Positions 47,313 through 55,176 of a stretch of DNA of 64,000 bases are shown piece by piece. How positions within the stretch are numbered: the stretch's first letter is position 1; each line of letters begins with the position of its first letter. Source of the stretch: Campylobacter hyointestinalis subsp. hyointestinalis (GTDB lineage Bacteria; Campylobacterota; Campylobacteria; Campylobacterales; Campylobacteraceae); contig NZ_CP053827.1 of assembly GCF_013372145.1 (NCBI RefSeq), positions 992,001-1,056,000 of the forward strand, read 5' to 3'. A program made the translations under genes and the position numbers. Below the pieces are notes generated by a model, which saw nothing but the letters and a program-made list of their open reading frames with translations, was not told the origin of the DNA and did no database searches.

Positions 47313-47843
47313 TTATGAATTATAAAGAATCTGAATCGAATTTTTAACTTGTATCTTTTTTAAATCGATATTTACATCTATTATAAAGTTATCAAGATAC
47401 GGTATATAAAACTGAGTACTTAAACCTTTAGAAACAAGATTTGCAGCCGTTTGGATACTAAATAAAAATCCGCTACCCACTTCTATGATATCTAAAATTT
47501 CACCGAGTAAGGTATCGTCTTCATATACAAAACAACCTATAATATCAAAATAAAAAAACTCATCTTGTTTTAATTTACAAAAATGCTTTGTATCTTCGAT
47601 AGTCCTATATAAAACAGTATTTACCAGACTTTTGGCTAGTTCTATATCTTCATAATTTTGAAATACTATGAGAGAATTTGTCTTATCAAAGCTTTTTATG
47701 ATAAATTCTTTACCTTTTTTATCATAAAATTTAGCATCTTTTTTAAATTGCTCTGGAAAGTCACTGCGGTTATGGAGCTTCATGGCTCCTTTTAAACCAA
47801 CAGTTTTTCCAAGTACGCAAACCTCTACAAAATCACTCTTCAA
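47313..47843 (-). CDS. rimM: Ribosome maturation factor RimM
   Basis: A 30S assembly factor acting on the S19/head region. The 176-residue protein begins with VEVCVLGKTVGLKGAMKLHN (RimM N-domain) and ends with a PRC-barrel in which QFYIPYLDNFIIDVNIDLKKI is visible. The start is TTG at 47843, inside the KH gene end. There is no ATG nearby, so the non-ATG start is needed to include the N-domain. Confidence 0.92.
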   Translation of the reverse strand: MKSDFVEVCVLGKTVGLKGAMKLHNRSDFPEQFKKDAKFYDKKGKEFIIKSFDKTNSLIVFQNYEDIELAKSLVNTVLYRTIEDTKHFCKLKQDEFFYFDIIGCFVYEDDTLLGEILDIIEVGSGFLFSIQTAANLVSKGLSTQFYIPYLDNFIIDVNIDLKKIQVKNSIQILYNS

Positions 47844-48078
47844 TAGCTTTTACCGTAATTCTATATGAGGTTGGGTCTTTCGCTTTGCAACCAATGATCA
47901 CTGTCTTGATAGCATTTATCATCTTGCCGTCTTTACCGATAAGCCTTCCGGTATCAGCTTTGCTTGCATGCACAATAATTTCATCAAAATTTTCACCCAA
48001 ACTAACTCTTTCTACTTTGATAAGTTCAGGGCAATCTGCTATGAGTTTTGCATACTCTTTTAAGAATTCTTCTACCAT
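47833..48078 (-). CDS. khpA: KH-domain RNA-binding protein KhpA
   Basis: An 81-residue protein with one KH domain; its GxxG-like loop is in RLIGKDGKMINAIKTV (near residue 45). Its usual place between rpsP and rimM is conserved across many bacteria. It binds small RNAs and may act on ribosome assembly. The start ATG is at 48078, five bases after rpsP. It overlaps rimM by 11 bp. Confidence 0.92.
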   Translation of the reverse strand: MVEEFLKEYAKLIADCPELIKVERVSLGENFDEIIVHASKADTGRLIGKDGKMINAIKTVIIGCKAKDPTSYRITVKAIEE

Positions 48079-48083
48079 TGTGA

Positions 48084-48311
48084 TTATTTTGTTATTTGAG
48101 CAACTCTATCGCTAAGTTTAGCACCTACGCTTTTCCAATACGCAAGTCTTTCAGCATCAACTTTTACGATCTCTGGTTCTACCATAGGATTATAGTATCC
48201 TATACTCTCTATCCAGCCGCTATCACGTCTTTTTCTACTATCTGTAACAACTATACGATAAAATGGTCTTTTTTTACGTCCCATTCTTGTTAGTCTAACT
48301 ACTGTTGCCAT
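48084..48311 (-). CDS. rpsP: 30S ribosomal protein S16
   Basis: A 75-residue ribosomal protein with [21 protein letters not shown] at the start and [13 protein letters not shown] following. First gene of its operon, with AGGAG before the ATG at 48311 and a TATAAT box 36-41 bases upstream. Confidence 0.97.
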   Translation of the reverse strand: MATVVRLTRMGRKKRPFYRIVVTDSRKRRDSGWIESIGYYNPMVEPEIVKVDAERLAYWKSVGAKLSDRVAQITK

Positions 48312-48346
48312 TATTTTCTCCTAATTATTTTTTTGATTAAGGCTTA

Positions 48347-48352
48347 ATTATA
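48347..48352 (-). promoter_or_regulatory. Probable -10 box of the rpsP operon
   Basis: TATAAT on the minus strand, in the 72-bp gap between ffh and rpsP. A GCTAAA/TTTAGC inverted repeat with one central base overlaps the upstream side (48353-48365), which could be an operator or a weak end signal for ffh. Confidence 0.55.
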
Positions 48353-48383
48353 GCTAAATTTTAGCCATAAGTAAGCCCTAAAT

Positions 48384-49730
48384 TTATCTAGGGCGATTTG
48401 CGTTTGCCATCATTGAAGCAAACCCTTTCATACTATCTTTATTTGAAAATCTTTTAGCAAGTTTTGCAGCGTTGCTAAATTGTTTTAAGAATTTATTTAC
48501 TTCTATCTGTCCAAGTCCTGCTCCAGCTGCGATCCTACGTTTTCTAGCATTATTTAAAAGGTCTGGATTTTCACGCTCTTTTTGAGTCATAGAGTCGATC
48601 ATAGCTTTTATATGTTTTATCTCTTTACTATTATCAAGATCTATATCTTTTATCTGATTTGCCATATTTCCAAGACCTGGTATCATACCTATCAAACTCT
48701 TCATGCTTCCAAGTTTTTTAACACTCTCAAGCTGAGTTAAAAAATCGTTAAAATTAAACTCGCCTTTTTTGATTTTTTTATTTAATCTTTTTGCTTCTTT
48801 TTCATCTATTATCGTACTTGTTTTTTCAGCCAGCGTTGCCAAATCGCCCTCGCCCATTATGCGACCAACGATCCTATCTGGTATAAAACTCTCTAAATCT
48901 GCTGGTTTTTCACCTACACCGACAAATCTAAGCGGAACGTTTATCTGTTTTGCTATACCAATAGCAACACCGCCTTTAGTATCAGCGTCAAATTTACTTA
49001 AGATCACGCCTGTTATACCAAGAGCATCATTAAAACTAGCAGCGGTTTTTACACCATCTTGTCCGCTCATAGCATCAGCTACATAGAATATTTCGTGTGG
49101 ATTTAATGCGGTTTTAATCTCTTTTAGCTCACTCATTAAAGCCTCATCAATTGCCAAGCGACCAGCAGTATCAACTAAAAGCACATCATAAAGAGCATCT
49201 TTAGCCTTTTTAAGTGCCTCTTTGGCTACATTTACTGGATTATTCTCTCCATCAATGCTAAATAACTCAATCTCATTAGCACTACATAGCTGTCTAAGCT
49301 GCTCAACCGCTGCTAAACGCTGCAAATCAGCAGCAGCGACAAGAACGCGTTTTTTACGAGCTTTTAGATAACTTGCTAGTTTAATAGTAGTTGTGGTTTT
49401 TCCACCACCTTGCAAACCAGCCATCAATACAATAGTTGGTGGATTAGAAGCAAAGACAAAGCCACTACCTTTATTTCCATCATTTGGGGCGGTTAAGATA
49501 TTTATTAAATTTGATTTTATACTATCTAAAAATTGTTTTTGACCTATTGCACCATTTTTTAGATCTGTTTCTACTAAATTTACGAGCTCTTTAGTAACTT
49601 TGTGATGAACATCAGCTTTTAATAGCGACTTTTTAAGCGTCTCTAACGCATTTTTTAAAGCCTTCTCATCATCGACAAATTTAAGTTTATTTACAGCTGA
49701 TTTTAGCGACTCGCCAATAAATTCAAACAC
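48384..49730 (-). CDS. ffh: Signal recognition particle protein Ffh
   Basis: A 448-residue SRP GTPase that takes signal sequences to the membrane. The N and G domains show GLQGGGKTTTTIKLA (G1, near residue 105), DTAGRLAIDEALM (G3) and ILSKFDADTKGG (G4). The M domain follows, with the finger loop and RKRRIAAGAG (near 405) for SRP RNA binding, ending in a Met-rich tail. It is the first of this run, with the ribosomal operon directly downstream on the same strand. Confidence 0.97.
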   Translation of the reverse strand: MFEFIGESLKSAVNKLKFVDDEKALKNALETLKKSLLKADVHHKVTKELVNLVETDLKNGAIGQKQFLDSIKSNLINILTAPNDGNKGSGFVFASNPPTIVLMAGLQGGGKTTTTIKLASYLKARKKRVLVAAADLQRLAAVEQLRQLCSANEIELFSIDGENNPVNVAKEALKKAKDALYDVLLVDTAGRLAIDEALMSELKEIKTALNPHEIFYVADAMSGQDGVKTAASFNDALGITGVILSKFDADTKGGVAIGIAKQINVPLRFVGVGEKPADLESFIPDRIVGRIMGEGDLATLAEKTSTIIDEKEAKRLNKKIKKGEFNFNDFLTQLESVKKLGSMKSLIGMIPGLGNMANQIKDIDLDNSKEIKHIKAMIDSMTQKERENPDLLNNARKRRIAAGAGLGQIEVNKFLKQFSNAAKLAKRFSNKDSMKGFASMMANANRPR

Positions 49731-49801
49731 AATTTACCTTTATTAATTTTTATTAAAAGGAGCTAATTATATCTTTTATTTACTTTGAAATTGTTTAAAT
49801 A

Positions 49802-50737
49802 CTATTCTGGCATAAATATATTTTGATTTACGATATTTTTGATAGTGTGATAGCTAATAAATAATATCATAGCCACAAGCAAAATAAAAATCAAATTTGC
49901 TAAATTTAAAAAGAACATACTATTTGTTATCTCATACGCTTTAAAACAAGCTATACTTACAGCAGCTGTTGGAAATGTAAATGCCCACCACGAAATGAAA
50001 AATTTAAGATGAAAGAAATTTTTATACATAAAAATCACAAGAAAAGTAAAAAATATAGCCAAATTTAAAAGAAAAATAGCTACTAAATCAAAGCTATTTG
50101 TAAGCTTTATATAATCTAAAAAGCCAACAGCAGGAGGAGCTATCATAATAAAAAGCGTTGGCATAAATTTACTTGGAAGCTGGTCATGAAATAAAATCCT
50201 ATAAAATACCAACGAAAACAACACAATCCAAAAAAACATTGCCACACTAAAATAAAACCACATCCAAGAAGAAATTTCTTTAGCACCAACGATGATTATT
50301 AAGTTACCAACAATTGGGATAAACCACGCTGGATTTGAGTGTTTTATCTCTAAATTTTTATTTATCCAAAATGAAATTACATAAAATGTAAAATATGTCT
50401 GGCAAACAACTCCGATATAAAATAAAATCTCATAAACGAGCTTAAAGTCTTGCCATAAATTTGCTAAAATAAGCGTTGAAATAGGCACAGTGGCAAAGAA
50501 ATTTATCTTTATAGGATGAGATAACTCTTCTTTGACTTTATCTAAATTTGTAAATATTTTTAATATGTAAAAAAATACTATCAATATAAAAATCGCACTC
50601 ACAAAAACCCTAAATACTACAAAACCACCATCATCAAATTTCATAATCTCATTTAGCTTTTTATAAGCCATTCCAAATCCGCCAAGCCCCATAATAACAG
50701 CAAAAAACATTATATGAAAATTTGCTAATCTACCCAT
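49802..50737 (-). CDS. TDT/SLAC1-family membrane channel or anion exporter
   Basis: A 311-residue protein with about ten membrane helices of the TehA/SLAC1/Mae1 family. Conserved early are PISTLILANLWQDF near residue 85 and the FxxxxFxxWA-like ISWWAFTFPTAA near 250, the family hallmark. Members move anions such as malate, chloride, tellurite-related species or sulfite (yeast SSU1). The substrate here cannot be read from the sequence. It is the third gene of the Fe-S / cytochrome b / TDT operon, overlapping the cytochrome gene by eight bases. Sulfite export is an attractive guess only because of the sulfide oxidase nearby. Confidence 0.8.
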   Translation of the reverse strand: MGRLANFHIMFFAVIMGLGGFGMAYKKLNEIMKFDDGGFVVFRVFVSAIFILIVFFYILKIFTNLDKVKEELSHPIKINFFATVPISTLILANLWQDFKLVYEILFYIGVVCQTYFTFYVISFWINKNLEIKHSNPAWFIPIVGNLIIIVGAKEISSWMWFYFSVAMFFWIVLFSLVFYRILFHDQLPSKFMPTLFIMIAPPAVGFLDYIKLTNSFDLVAIFLLNLAIFFTFLVIFMYKNFFHLKFFISWWAFTFPTAAVSIACFKAYEITNSMFFLNLANLIFILLVAMILFISYHTIKNIVNQNIFMPE

Positions 50738-51410
50738 CTTTTTCCTCTTTTAAATTTAATTTTTTAGCCTCATCTACTCCGTCTTTCCATAAGCTATGTC
50801 TTTGGATAGTGTATTTTGCATCTACCTTTCCACTAAACATAGATGGCAAAAGCTTACGATTTACCTTTGGCATGAAAGCCATCAAGTGAGCTATTATTAG
50901 CAGTATTATCATAACCATACCAAGGTTATGAAGCTGTGCAGCCCAAAAATACAGCTCATTTGATATATCAAATCCTAATAAATTTTTATATGTTTTTATA
51001 AGCCCAGTCACTACCAACATTAAGATCGTAAAAGCTATAGCTATATATGCCAAACGCTGCTCTGGTAGGTATTTACTAGATGGTGGCTCATGCGATTTTG
51101 TAATCATAGACTTTATAACCAAATAGCTATTTTTTATATCTCCTTTTTTAGGAAATATATCAAATTCCCTTCTCATAGTATGAAATACAATATGATAAAG
51201 TCCAAAAAACACAAGCAAAAAAGCAAAAATATAGTGCAAATTTAAAGTAAAATAATAATCTCCACTCCACTCAAAAAGCTGAATTTTAGTGATATTATAA
51301 CGCTTTGCGATAGGCATTTGAAATAGTCCGCTCATAATCAAACCAAATATGCTAAAGGCCACGCCCCAATGAATAATGCGATTTTGTAAATTTTGTCTTT
51401 TGATTTTCAT
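50730..51410 (-). CDS. Membrane cytochrome b, FdhI/HybB-like
   Basis: A 226-residue protein with four membrane helices and His residues placed to bind two haems (IIHWGVAFSIFG near residue 14, LHYIFAFLL, HIVFH, LHNLGMVMIILLIIAH), as in formate dehydrogenase or hydrogenase cytochrome b subunits. It would exchange electrons with the quinone pool on behalf of the upstream Fe-S protein, two bases away. No catalytic molybdopterin subunit lies in the operon, so the electron source or sink is unknown. Confidence 0.82.
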   Translation of the reverse strand: MKIKRQNLQNRIIHWGVAFSIFGLIMSGLFQMPIAKRYNITKIQLFEWSGDYYFTLNLHYIFAFLLVFFGLYHIVFHTMRREFDIFPKKGDIKNSYLVIKSMITKSHEPPSSKYLPEQRLAYIAIAFTILMLVVTGLIKTYKNLLGFDISNELYFWAAQLHNLGMVMIILLIIAHLMAFMPKVNRKLLPSMFSGKVDAKYTIQRHSLWKDGVDEAKKLNLKEEKDG

Positions 51411-51412
51411 TT

Positions 51413-52345
51413 TTAATCCTTATTTCTAGCTTTATATACAGCGATTCCAGCACCGATGACACCTGCTATTGGAGCTAGTAAAGTAGCCGTTGCAAGTGTG
51501 GTAGAATCCCTTAAAGGGCTATCAACACGGCTCATATGTGGTGTGCCAACCTTATTTTGCTTGTCTTTGTATTTTTGGCTAATTGCCATATCGATATCTT
51601 CAAATTTAACACTAGAGATATAAACCGTGCTTGTTCCGCCATTTTCATTTAGTCCATAAATTTCTCTTTTTTCACCTTTTAAACGCTCTAAAATTATCTC
51701 TTTTTTATCAAAAATAATGGCATTTTTCGGACAAGAAATTTGGCATTTTGGCTTTTCATTTTTACAAAGCAAGTCAGCGCACATATCGCATTTATACATT
51801 ACGCCTCCACCAGCTAGCTTTGGAGCGATCTTAAGATATATCCCAACCCCAGCTTGTCTTTGTGGGATCTGCCACGGGCAGGCATCACGGCACTTTGCCC
51901 CACCAAAGCAGAAGTTTTTATCTATATCTACAGCACCTTCATCACTCTTACTAATCACACCAAAAGGGCAGAGCTTTTGACAAGGCGGATTATCGCAGTG
52001 CATACAACGACGCGGAATAAAAACCTCTTTTTGCCCTACTTTGACACTCTCGACAAAGGTCCAATTATATGGTGTTAGGCGATTGATATTGTCCTTTTGA
52101 TTTTGGTAATCTTCAAATTTAGTTTGTGGAAAATATGGCATAATCGGATTTTGTGGGCGTGGAAAATTTGGCTCATTTTTATCTCTGCAAGCTTTTACGC
52201 AAAGCGGTATAGGCTCATTTTTACAGCCATCGCAAAGGTCAAGATCGATGATACTCATTATCTTTTTGTCTTCCAAATTTGAAGTTGCAAAGAGAGAAGA
52301 GCTAGCAGCAACAGCACTAAATTTAAAAAAACTTCGTCTATCCAT
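51413..52345 (-). CDS. Periplasmic-type 4Fe-4S ferredoxin subunit with membrane anchor
   Basis: A 310-residue protein with an N-terminal twin-arginine leader (MDRRSFFKF then a hydrophobic run). Its four Cys clusters are of the FdhB/PhsB/HybA type: CDGCKNEPIPLCVKAC, CMHCDNPPCQKLC, CFGGAKCRDAC (with CPWQIPQRQ) and CDMCADLLCK...CQISC. A C-terminal membrane helix follows (ATATLLAPIAGVIGAGIAV). It is the electron-transfer subunit of a membrane oxidoreductase, but the usual catalytic partner is absent. It starts at ATG 52345 with AAGGT upstream, divergent from the Crp-like gene. Confidence 0.85.
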   Translation of the reverse strand: MDRRSFFKFSAVAASSSLFATSNLEDKKIMSIIDLDLCDGCKNEPIPLCVKACRDKNEPNFPRPQNPIMPYFPQTKFEDYQNQKDNINRLTPYNWTFVESVKVGQKEVFIPRRCMHCDNPPCQKLCPFGVISKSDEGAVDIDKNFCFGGAKCRDACPWQIPQRQAGVGIYLKIAPKLAGGGVMYKCDMCADLLCKNEKPKCQISCPKNAIIFDKKEIILERLKGEKREIYGLNENGGTSTVYISSVKFEDIDMAISQKYKDKQNKVGTPHMSRVDSPLRDSTTLATATLLAPIAGVIGAGIAVYKARNKD

Positions 52346-52400
52346 AATATACCTTTAATATATTTTTTAGACAATTATAAGTAGAATTGCATAATTTTTC

Positions 52401-52415
52401 TGTGATAAAATCACA
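52401..52415. promoter_or_regulatory. Perfect palindrome, candidate operator of the Crp/Fnr-like regulator
   Basis: TGTGATAAAATCACA: two 6-base perfect arms around AAA, resembling the Crp half-site TGTGA. It lies in the 96-bp divergent gap, 27 bases before the regulator start and 56 bases before the Fe-S gene start, well placed to control both. Confidence 0.6.
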
Positions 52416-52441
52416 CAAATATCAAATTTAGTAGGTGAATT

Positions 52442-53077
52442 TTGATAGATAATACTGACAAATTGATGATTAGAGATAAATTTAAATCGTTTGATATTAG
52501 TCAAGAAGACATAAAACTCATAGAAGAAAACGCTTATTATAGTAGTTTTGACAAAAATGAAATAATATATCAAAATAAGAAAAAATGTTATGGCTTTGTC
52601 ATCGTAAAAAGCGGAAGCTTAAGAGCCTTTATACTATCACAAAATGCTAAAGAGATAACGATTTTTAACCTAAAACAAGATGATGAGTGCATACTTTGCT
52701 CAAGCTGTATATCAGACTCGTTGCAACTTGAGATAAGCCTAGAGGCAAAAGATGGGCTATGCCTACTAGTCATTCCAGCTAAAGTCTTTTCTAATCTCAA
52801 ACAAAAATATATAAAGCTATCAAACTATGTGCTAGAACTTCTATCAAAAAGATTTGCAAATAGCGTGTTTGTAATGCAACAAGCACTTTTTTTACCACTA
52901 TCTAAGCGAATTCAAGATTTTTTGCAAGAAAATGCAGTAAATAAAGAGCTAAATCTAACCCACGAAGAGATAGCTAGGCATCTAGGAAGTGCTAGAGAGG
53001 CTGTATCTAGAATTCTAAAAGAGATGGAAAAAACTGGAAGCATAAAGCTTCTACGAAATCAAATAATAATCAAATAG
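52442..53077 (+). CDS. Crp/Fnr-family transcriptional regulator
   Basis: A 211-residue regulator with a cyclic-nucleotide-type beta-barrel (about residues 20-130), a dimer helix and a Crp winged helix-turn-helix: LTHEEIARHLGSAREAVSRIL near residue 175. A paired-Cys motif, ECILCSSCI (near 82), could sense oxidants, sulfur species or metals; Fnr-type N-terminal Fe-S cysteines are absent. The start is taken as TTG 52442, which has AGGTG four bases upstream; the ATG at 52466 would shorten it by eight residues. Likely autoregulated through the palindrome upstream. Confidence 0.88.
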   Translation: MIDNTDKLMIRDKFKSFDISQEDIKLIEENAYYSSFDKNEIIYQNKKKCYGFVIVKSGSLRAFILSQNAKEITIFNLKQDDECILCSSCISDSLQLEISLEAKDGLCLLVIPAKVFSNLKQKYIKLSNYVLELLSKRFANSVFVMQQALFLPLSKRIQDFLQENAVNKELNLTHEEIARHLGSAREAVSRILKEMEKTGSIKLLRNQIIIK

Positions 53078-53086
53078 CACTATTTT

Positions 53087-53101
53087 AGTGATAATGTTAC
53101 T
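53087..53101 (+). promoter_or_regulatory. Second candidate operator, before the sulfide oxidoreductase gene
   Basis: AGTGATAATGTTACT has the same 15-base frame as the site at 52401 (GTGAT-AA then a degenerate right arm, matching 4 of 5 positions). It lies ten bases after the regulator stop and 58 before the SQR start. AT richness makes chance matches possible. Confidence 0.35.
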
Positions 53102-53159
53102 GAAAAAATCATTTAAATCAACTATTATTGTCAAACCAAACCAAAAAAAAGGATTGAAA

Positions 53160-54509
53160 ATGGCTGATTTAAATAGAAGAGATGCTCTAAAACTCTTTGC
53201 AGCTACTACAGTTGCTCTAAGTGCTACGACATCTCTAAACGCACAGCAAATAGCCGAAAACAAAAGCATAAAATCAAGAATTCTAATCATAGGAGCAGGT
53301 CTTGCTGGCATATCCTTAGCTGCAAGGCTAAGAAGTGAGCTGCCAAATGCTAAGATAACCTTGGTTGATAAGGATGAGATATTTTACTATCAGCCTGGAT
53401 TTACTCTCATAGCAGCTGGGATTTACACCACTGATGATGTGGTATTTCAAAAGTCAGATTATATCCCAGATGGCGTAGAGTGGATAAAGCAAAATGTGAT
53501 TTCTCTATCCCCAAGCACAAATATAGTAAGATTTCAAGATGGAACAAATCATAGCTATGATTATCTTGTATTAGCTACTGGGGTTGAGTATGACTTTGAG
53601 ACGATACAAGGCTTGAAAAATGAAGATGTGCTAAATGATACAAATATCAGCTCTGTGTATCTGCTAAATAGCTCCATAAAGACAAATGAGCTTATGCAAA
53701 AACTAGCAAATAAAGGCGGAGTTGGTCTATTTTGTGAAAATAAAACGCCTATGAAATGCAGTGGCGTAAATAAAAAAGTAATGATGCTTAGCGAAGATAG
53801 AGCAAGGTTAGCAAATAATAGAGATAAGGTATCTATAAACCTATATAGCGGAGGAGCAAAAACATTTTCATCTTCTGTCTATGCTAAGGTAATGGAGCAA
53901 ATGTTTGAGCAAAGGGATATAAACTACAAACTAAATCATCAAATAATAGCAGTAGATAAGGCAAGAAATACAGCCATATTCGAACATACTATGAAATACA
54001 AAGAAAACGGACAAAACAAAATAGTAACAGAGCAAATAGAAGCAAAATTTGACTGGCTTCATGTTGTCCCAAGACAAAGGGCGGCACTTATGTATAAAGA
54101 AGCTGGTCTTAGCGTGACAAATGGCGATACAGATGGAAACTGGATAAGTGTAAATAAAGAAACGCTCCAATCAACGCAATTTAAAAACATCTTTGCTATC
54201 GGCGATATATGTGGCTTTCCTAACGGAAAAACTGGAGCTAGTATCAGAAAAATGTATCCTAAACTAGCAACAAATTTGATAAATGTAATAAAAGGTCTAG
54301 AACCAAGCGAAAAATATGATGGATACACAGCTTGTCCTCTTGTGACAAGGTATGGAAAAGCCGTCATGGTAGAGTTTAACTGGAGCAAAAAGCCTACGCC
54401 TTCTATGCCTTGCTTTAGTGCTACAAGGGAGAGTTATCTTAACTGGTTTATAAAATTAAATTTATTTAAACCAATGGTAATGCAAGGTATGCTTAGAGGA
54501 CTAGTATAA
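53160..54509 (+). CDS. Sulfide:quinone oxidoreductase-like flavoprotein with Tat leader
   Basis: A 449-residue FAD protein of the sulfide:quinone oxidoreductase family. Key features are: dinucleotide-binding GAGLAGISLAARL near residue 47, the active Cys in NKTPMKCSGVNKKVMML, AIGDICGFPNGKTGASIRK (FAD-binding second motif), and near the end YDGYTACPLVTRYGKAVMVEF, the family signature. SQR oxidises sulfide and reduces quinone. The ATG at 53160 (AGGA before it) opens NRRDALKLFAATTVALSA, a twin-arginine leader, so the protein may be exported; an earlier in-frame start at 53088 would bury this leader. Its start lies 82 bases after the regulator stop. Confidence 0.85.
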   Translation: MADLNRRDALKLFAATTVALSATTSLNAQQIAENKSIKSRILIIGAGLAGISLAARLRSELPNAKITLVDKDEIFYYQPGFTLIAAGIYTTDDVVFQKSDYIPDGVEWIKQNVISLSPSTNIVRFQDGTNHSYDYLVLATGVEYDFETIQGLKNEDVLNDTNISSVYLLNSSIKTNELMQKLANKGGVGLFCENKTPMKCSGVNKKVMMLSEDRARLANNRDKVSINLYSGGAKTFSSSVYAKVMEQMFEQRDINYKLNHQIIAVDKARNTAIFEHTMKYKENGQNKIVTEQIEAKFDWLHVVPRQRAALMYKEAGLSVTNGDTDGNWISVNKETLQSTQFKNIFAIGDICGFPNGKTGASIRKMYPKLATNLINVIKGLEPSEKYDGYTACPLVTRYGKAVMVEFNWSKKPTPSMPCFSATRESYLNWFIKLNLFKPMVMQGMLRGLV

Positions 54510-54518
54510 GGAAAAAAG

Positions 54519-54683
54519 ATGAAAAATTTAGATAAAACAATTAGATTATTTATAGCAGCGGTTATATTTTTTATATTTGGATTTGTATGTCAAAGCTGGT
54601 GGTGGCTAATAGGACTATGGCCTTTGCTTACGGCTGTTTATGGTTGTCCGATATATAAATTTATGAGAAAAAAAAGTGCATAA
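54519..54683 (+). CDS. DUF2892 small membrane protein (YgaP-like), 54 residues
   Basis: A short gene: ATG with GGAAAAAAG before it, nine bases after the SQR stop. It encodes one or two hydrophobic helices ending GLWPLLTAVYGCPIYKFMRKK. The WPLLTAVYGCPIY pattern is that of DUF2892 / the membrane part of YgaP rhodaneses, often encoded beside sulfur genes. No catalytic rhodanese domain is attached. Confidence 0.75.
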   Translation: MKNLDKTIRLFIAAVIFFIFGFVCQSWWWLIGLWPLLTAVYGCPIYKFMRKKSA

Positions 54684-54856
54684 ATTTGAAAATTTAAACA
54701 GTGCTTCTGTGACTAATAATCGTTTTTTAATGTTACAAATTTACGCAACTAAGAGTAAAATAATCTTTTAAATTTGAAAAAGTTTAAATTTATTTATTAT
54801 TACTGATAGTTGATTTAAGGGTTTGATCTGCCAAAATCCATAATGAAGAATTTGAT

Positions 54857-55055
54857 ATGAAAAAATCATTTTTTTTATATGGTTTTTGGCTGCAGTTACC
54901 TTTGCAAATGGATTTTCTCAAGATAAGATAGAAAAAATTTCTATCAAGGTTGTAAGGCTTGTCCATCCTGGCATATAAATCATGCCAATCTACAGTAGAT
55001 GGCAAAAGAAGCAATAGCATTAAGATACATTACTAAAATCATATCTGAAGCTTGA
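54857..55055 (+). pseudogene. Remnant of a small secreted protein, possibly cytochrome c-like
   Basis: An ATG opens MKKSFF, and a frame change leads to WFLAAVTFANGFSQDKIEK, which together look like a signal peptide and mature N-terminus. A further shift gives FYQGCKACP, like the start of a class I cytochrome c haem site, followed by an in-frame TAG and MAKEAIALRYITKIISEA before the final TGA. At least two frameshifts and one stop would be needed to explain it. The cytochrome identity is a guess; it might also be a mere coincidence of frames. Confidence 0.25.
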
Positions 55056-55094
55056 TATATGCTCAAGTTCATTTTTAATGGGCTTTGATCTATA

Positions 55095-55144
55095 AATTTC
55101 AAATTTAATATAGAATACAATAATAATAGATAAAATTTGAAATT
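55095..55144. repeat. Twelve-base perfect inverted repeat before the second DUF2892 gene
   Basis: AATTTCAAATTT (55095-55106) and AAATTTGAAATT (55133-55144), spaced by 26 bases. The 12-bp repeat could be an operator or an RNA hairpin; AT richness reduces its weight. Confidence 0.4.
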
Positions 55145-55176
55145 CAGCTATAATTATAAAAAATTAAGGAGAAAAT

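Larger units (their letters stand above)
54684..55176. other. 493-bp gap with a decayed coding remnant and inverted repeats
   Basis: No intact gene is seen. It contains the broken secreted-protein remnant at 54857-55055, a CTTGA/TCAAG inverted repeat (55051-55067) whose central 15 bases match the frame of the Crp-like site, and the 12-base inverted repeat at 55095-55144. A TATAAT-like box lies about 25 bases before the second DUF2892 gene. Confidence 0.6.

Noticed and set aside
49802-50737. Calling the TDT protein a tellurite-resistance gene
   Set aside because: The family name covers several anion substrates and nothing in the sequence or neighbours supports tellurite.
53088-53160. Earlier start of the SQR gene
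   Set aside because: It would add 24 residues before the Tat leader; the ATG at 53160 has a good ribosome site and exposes the RR motif.
54790-55020. Open frame of 76 codons on the minus strand in the gap
   Set aside because: It has no ribosome site, no domain and low plausibility, and lies across the decayed plus-strand remnant.
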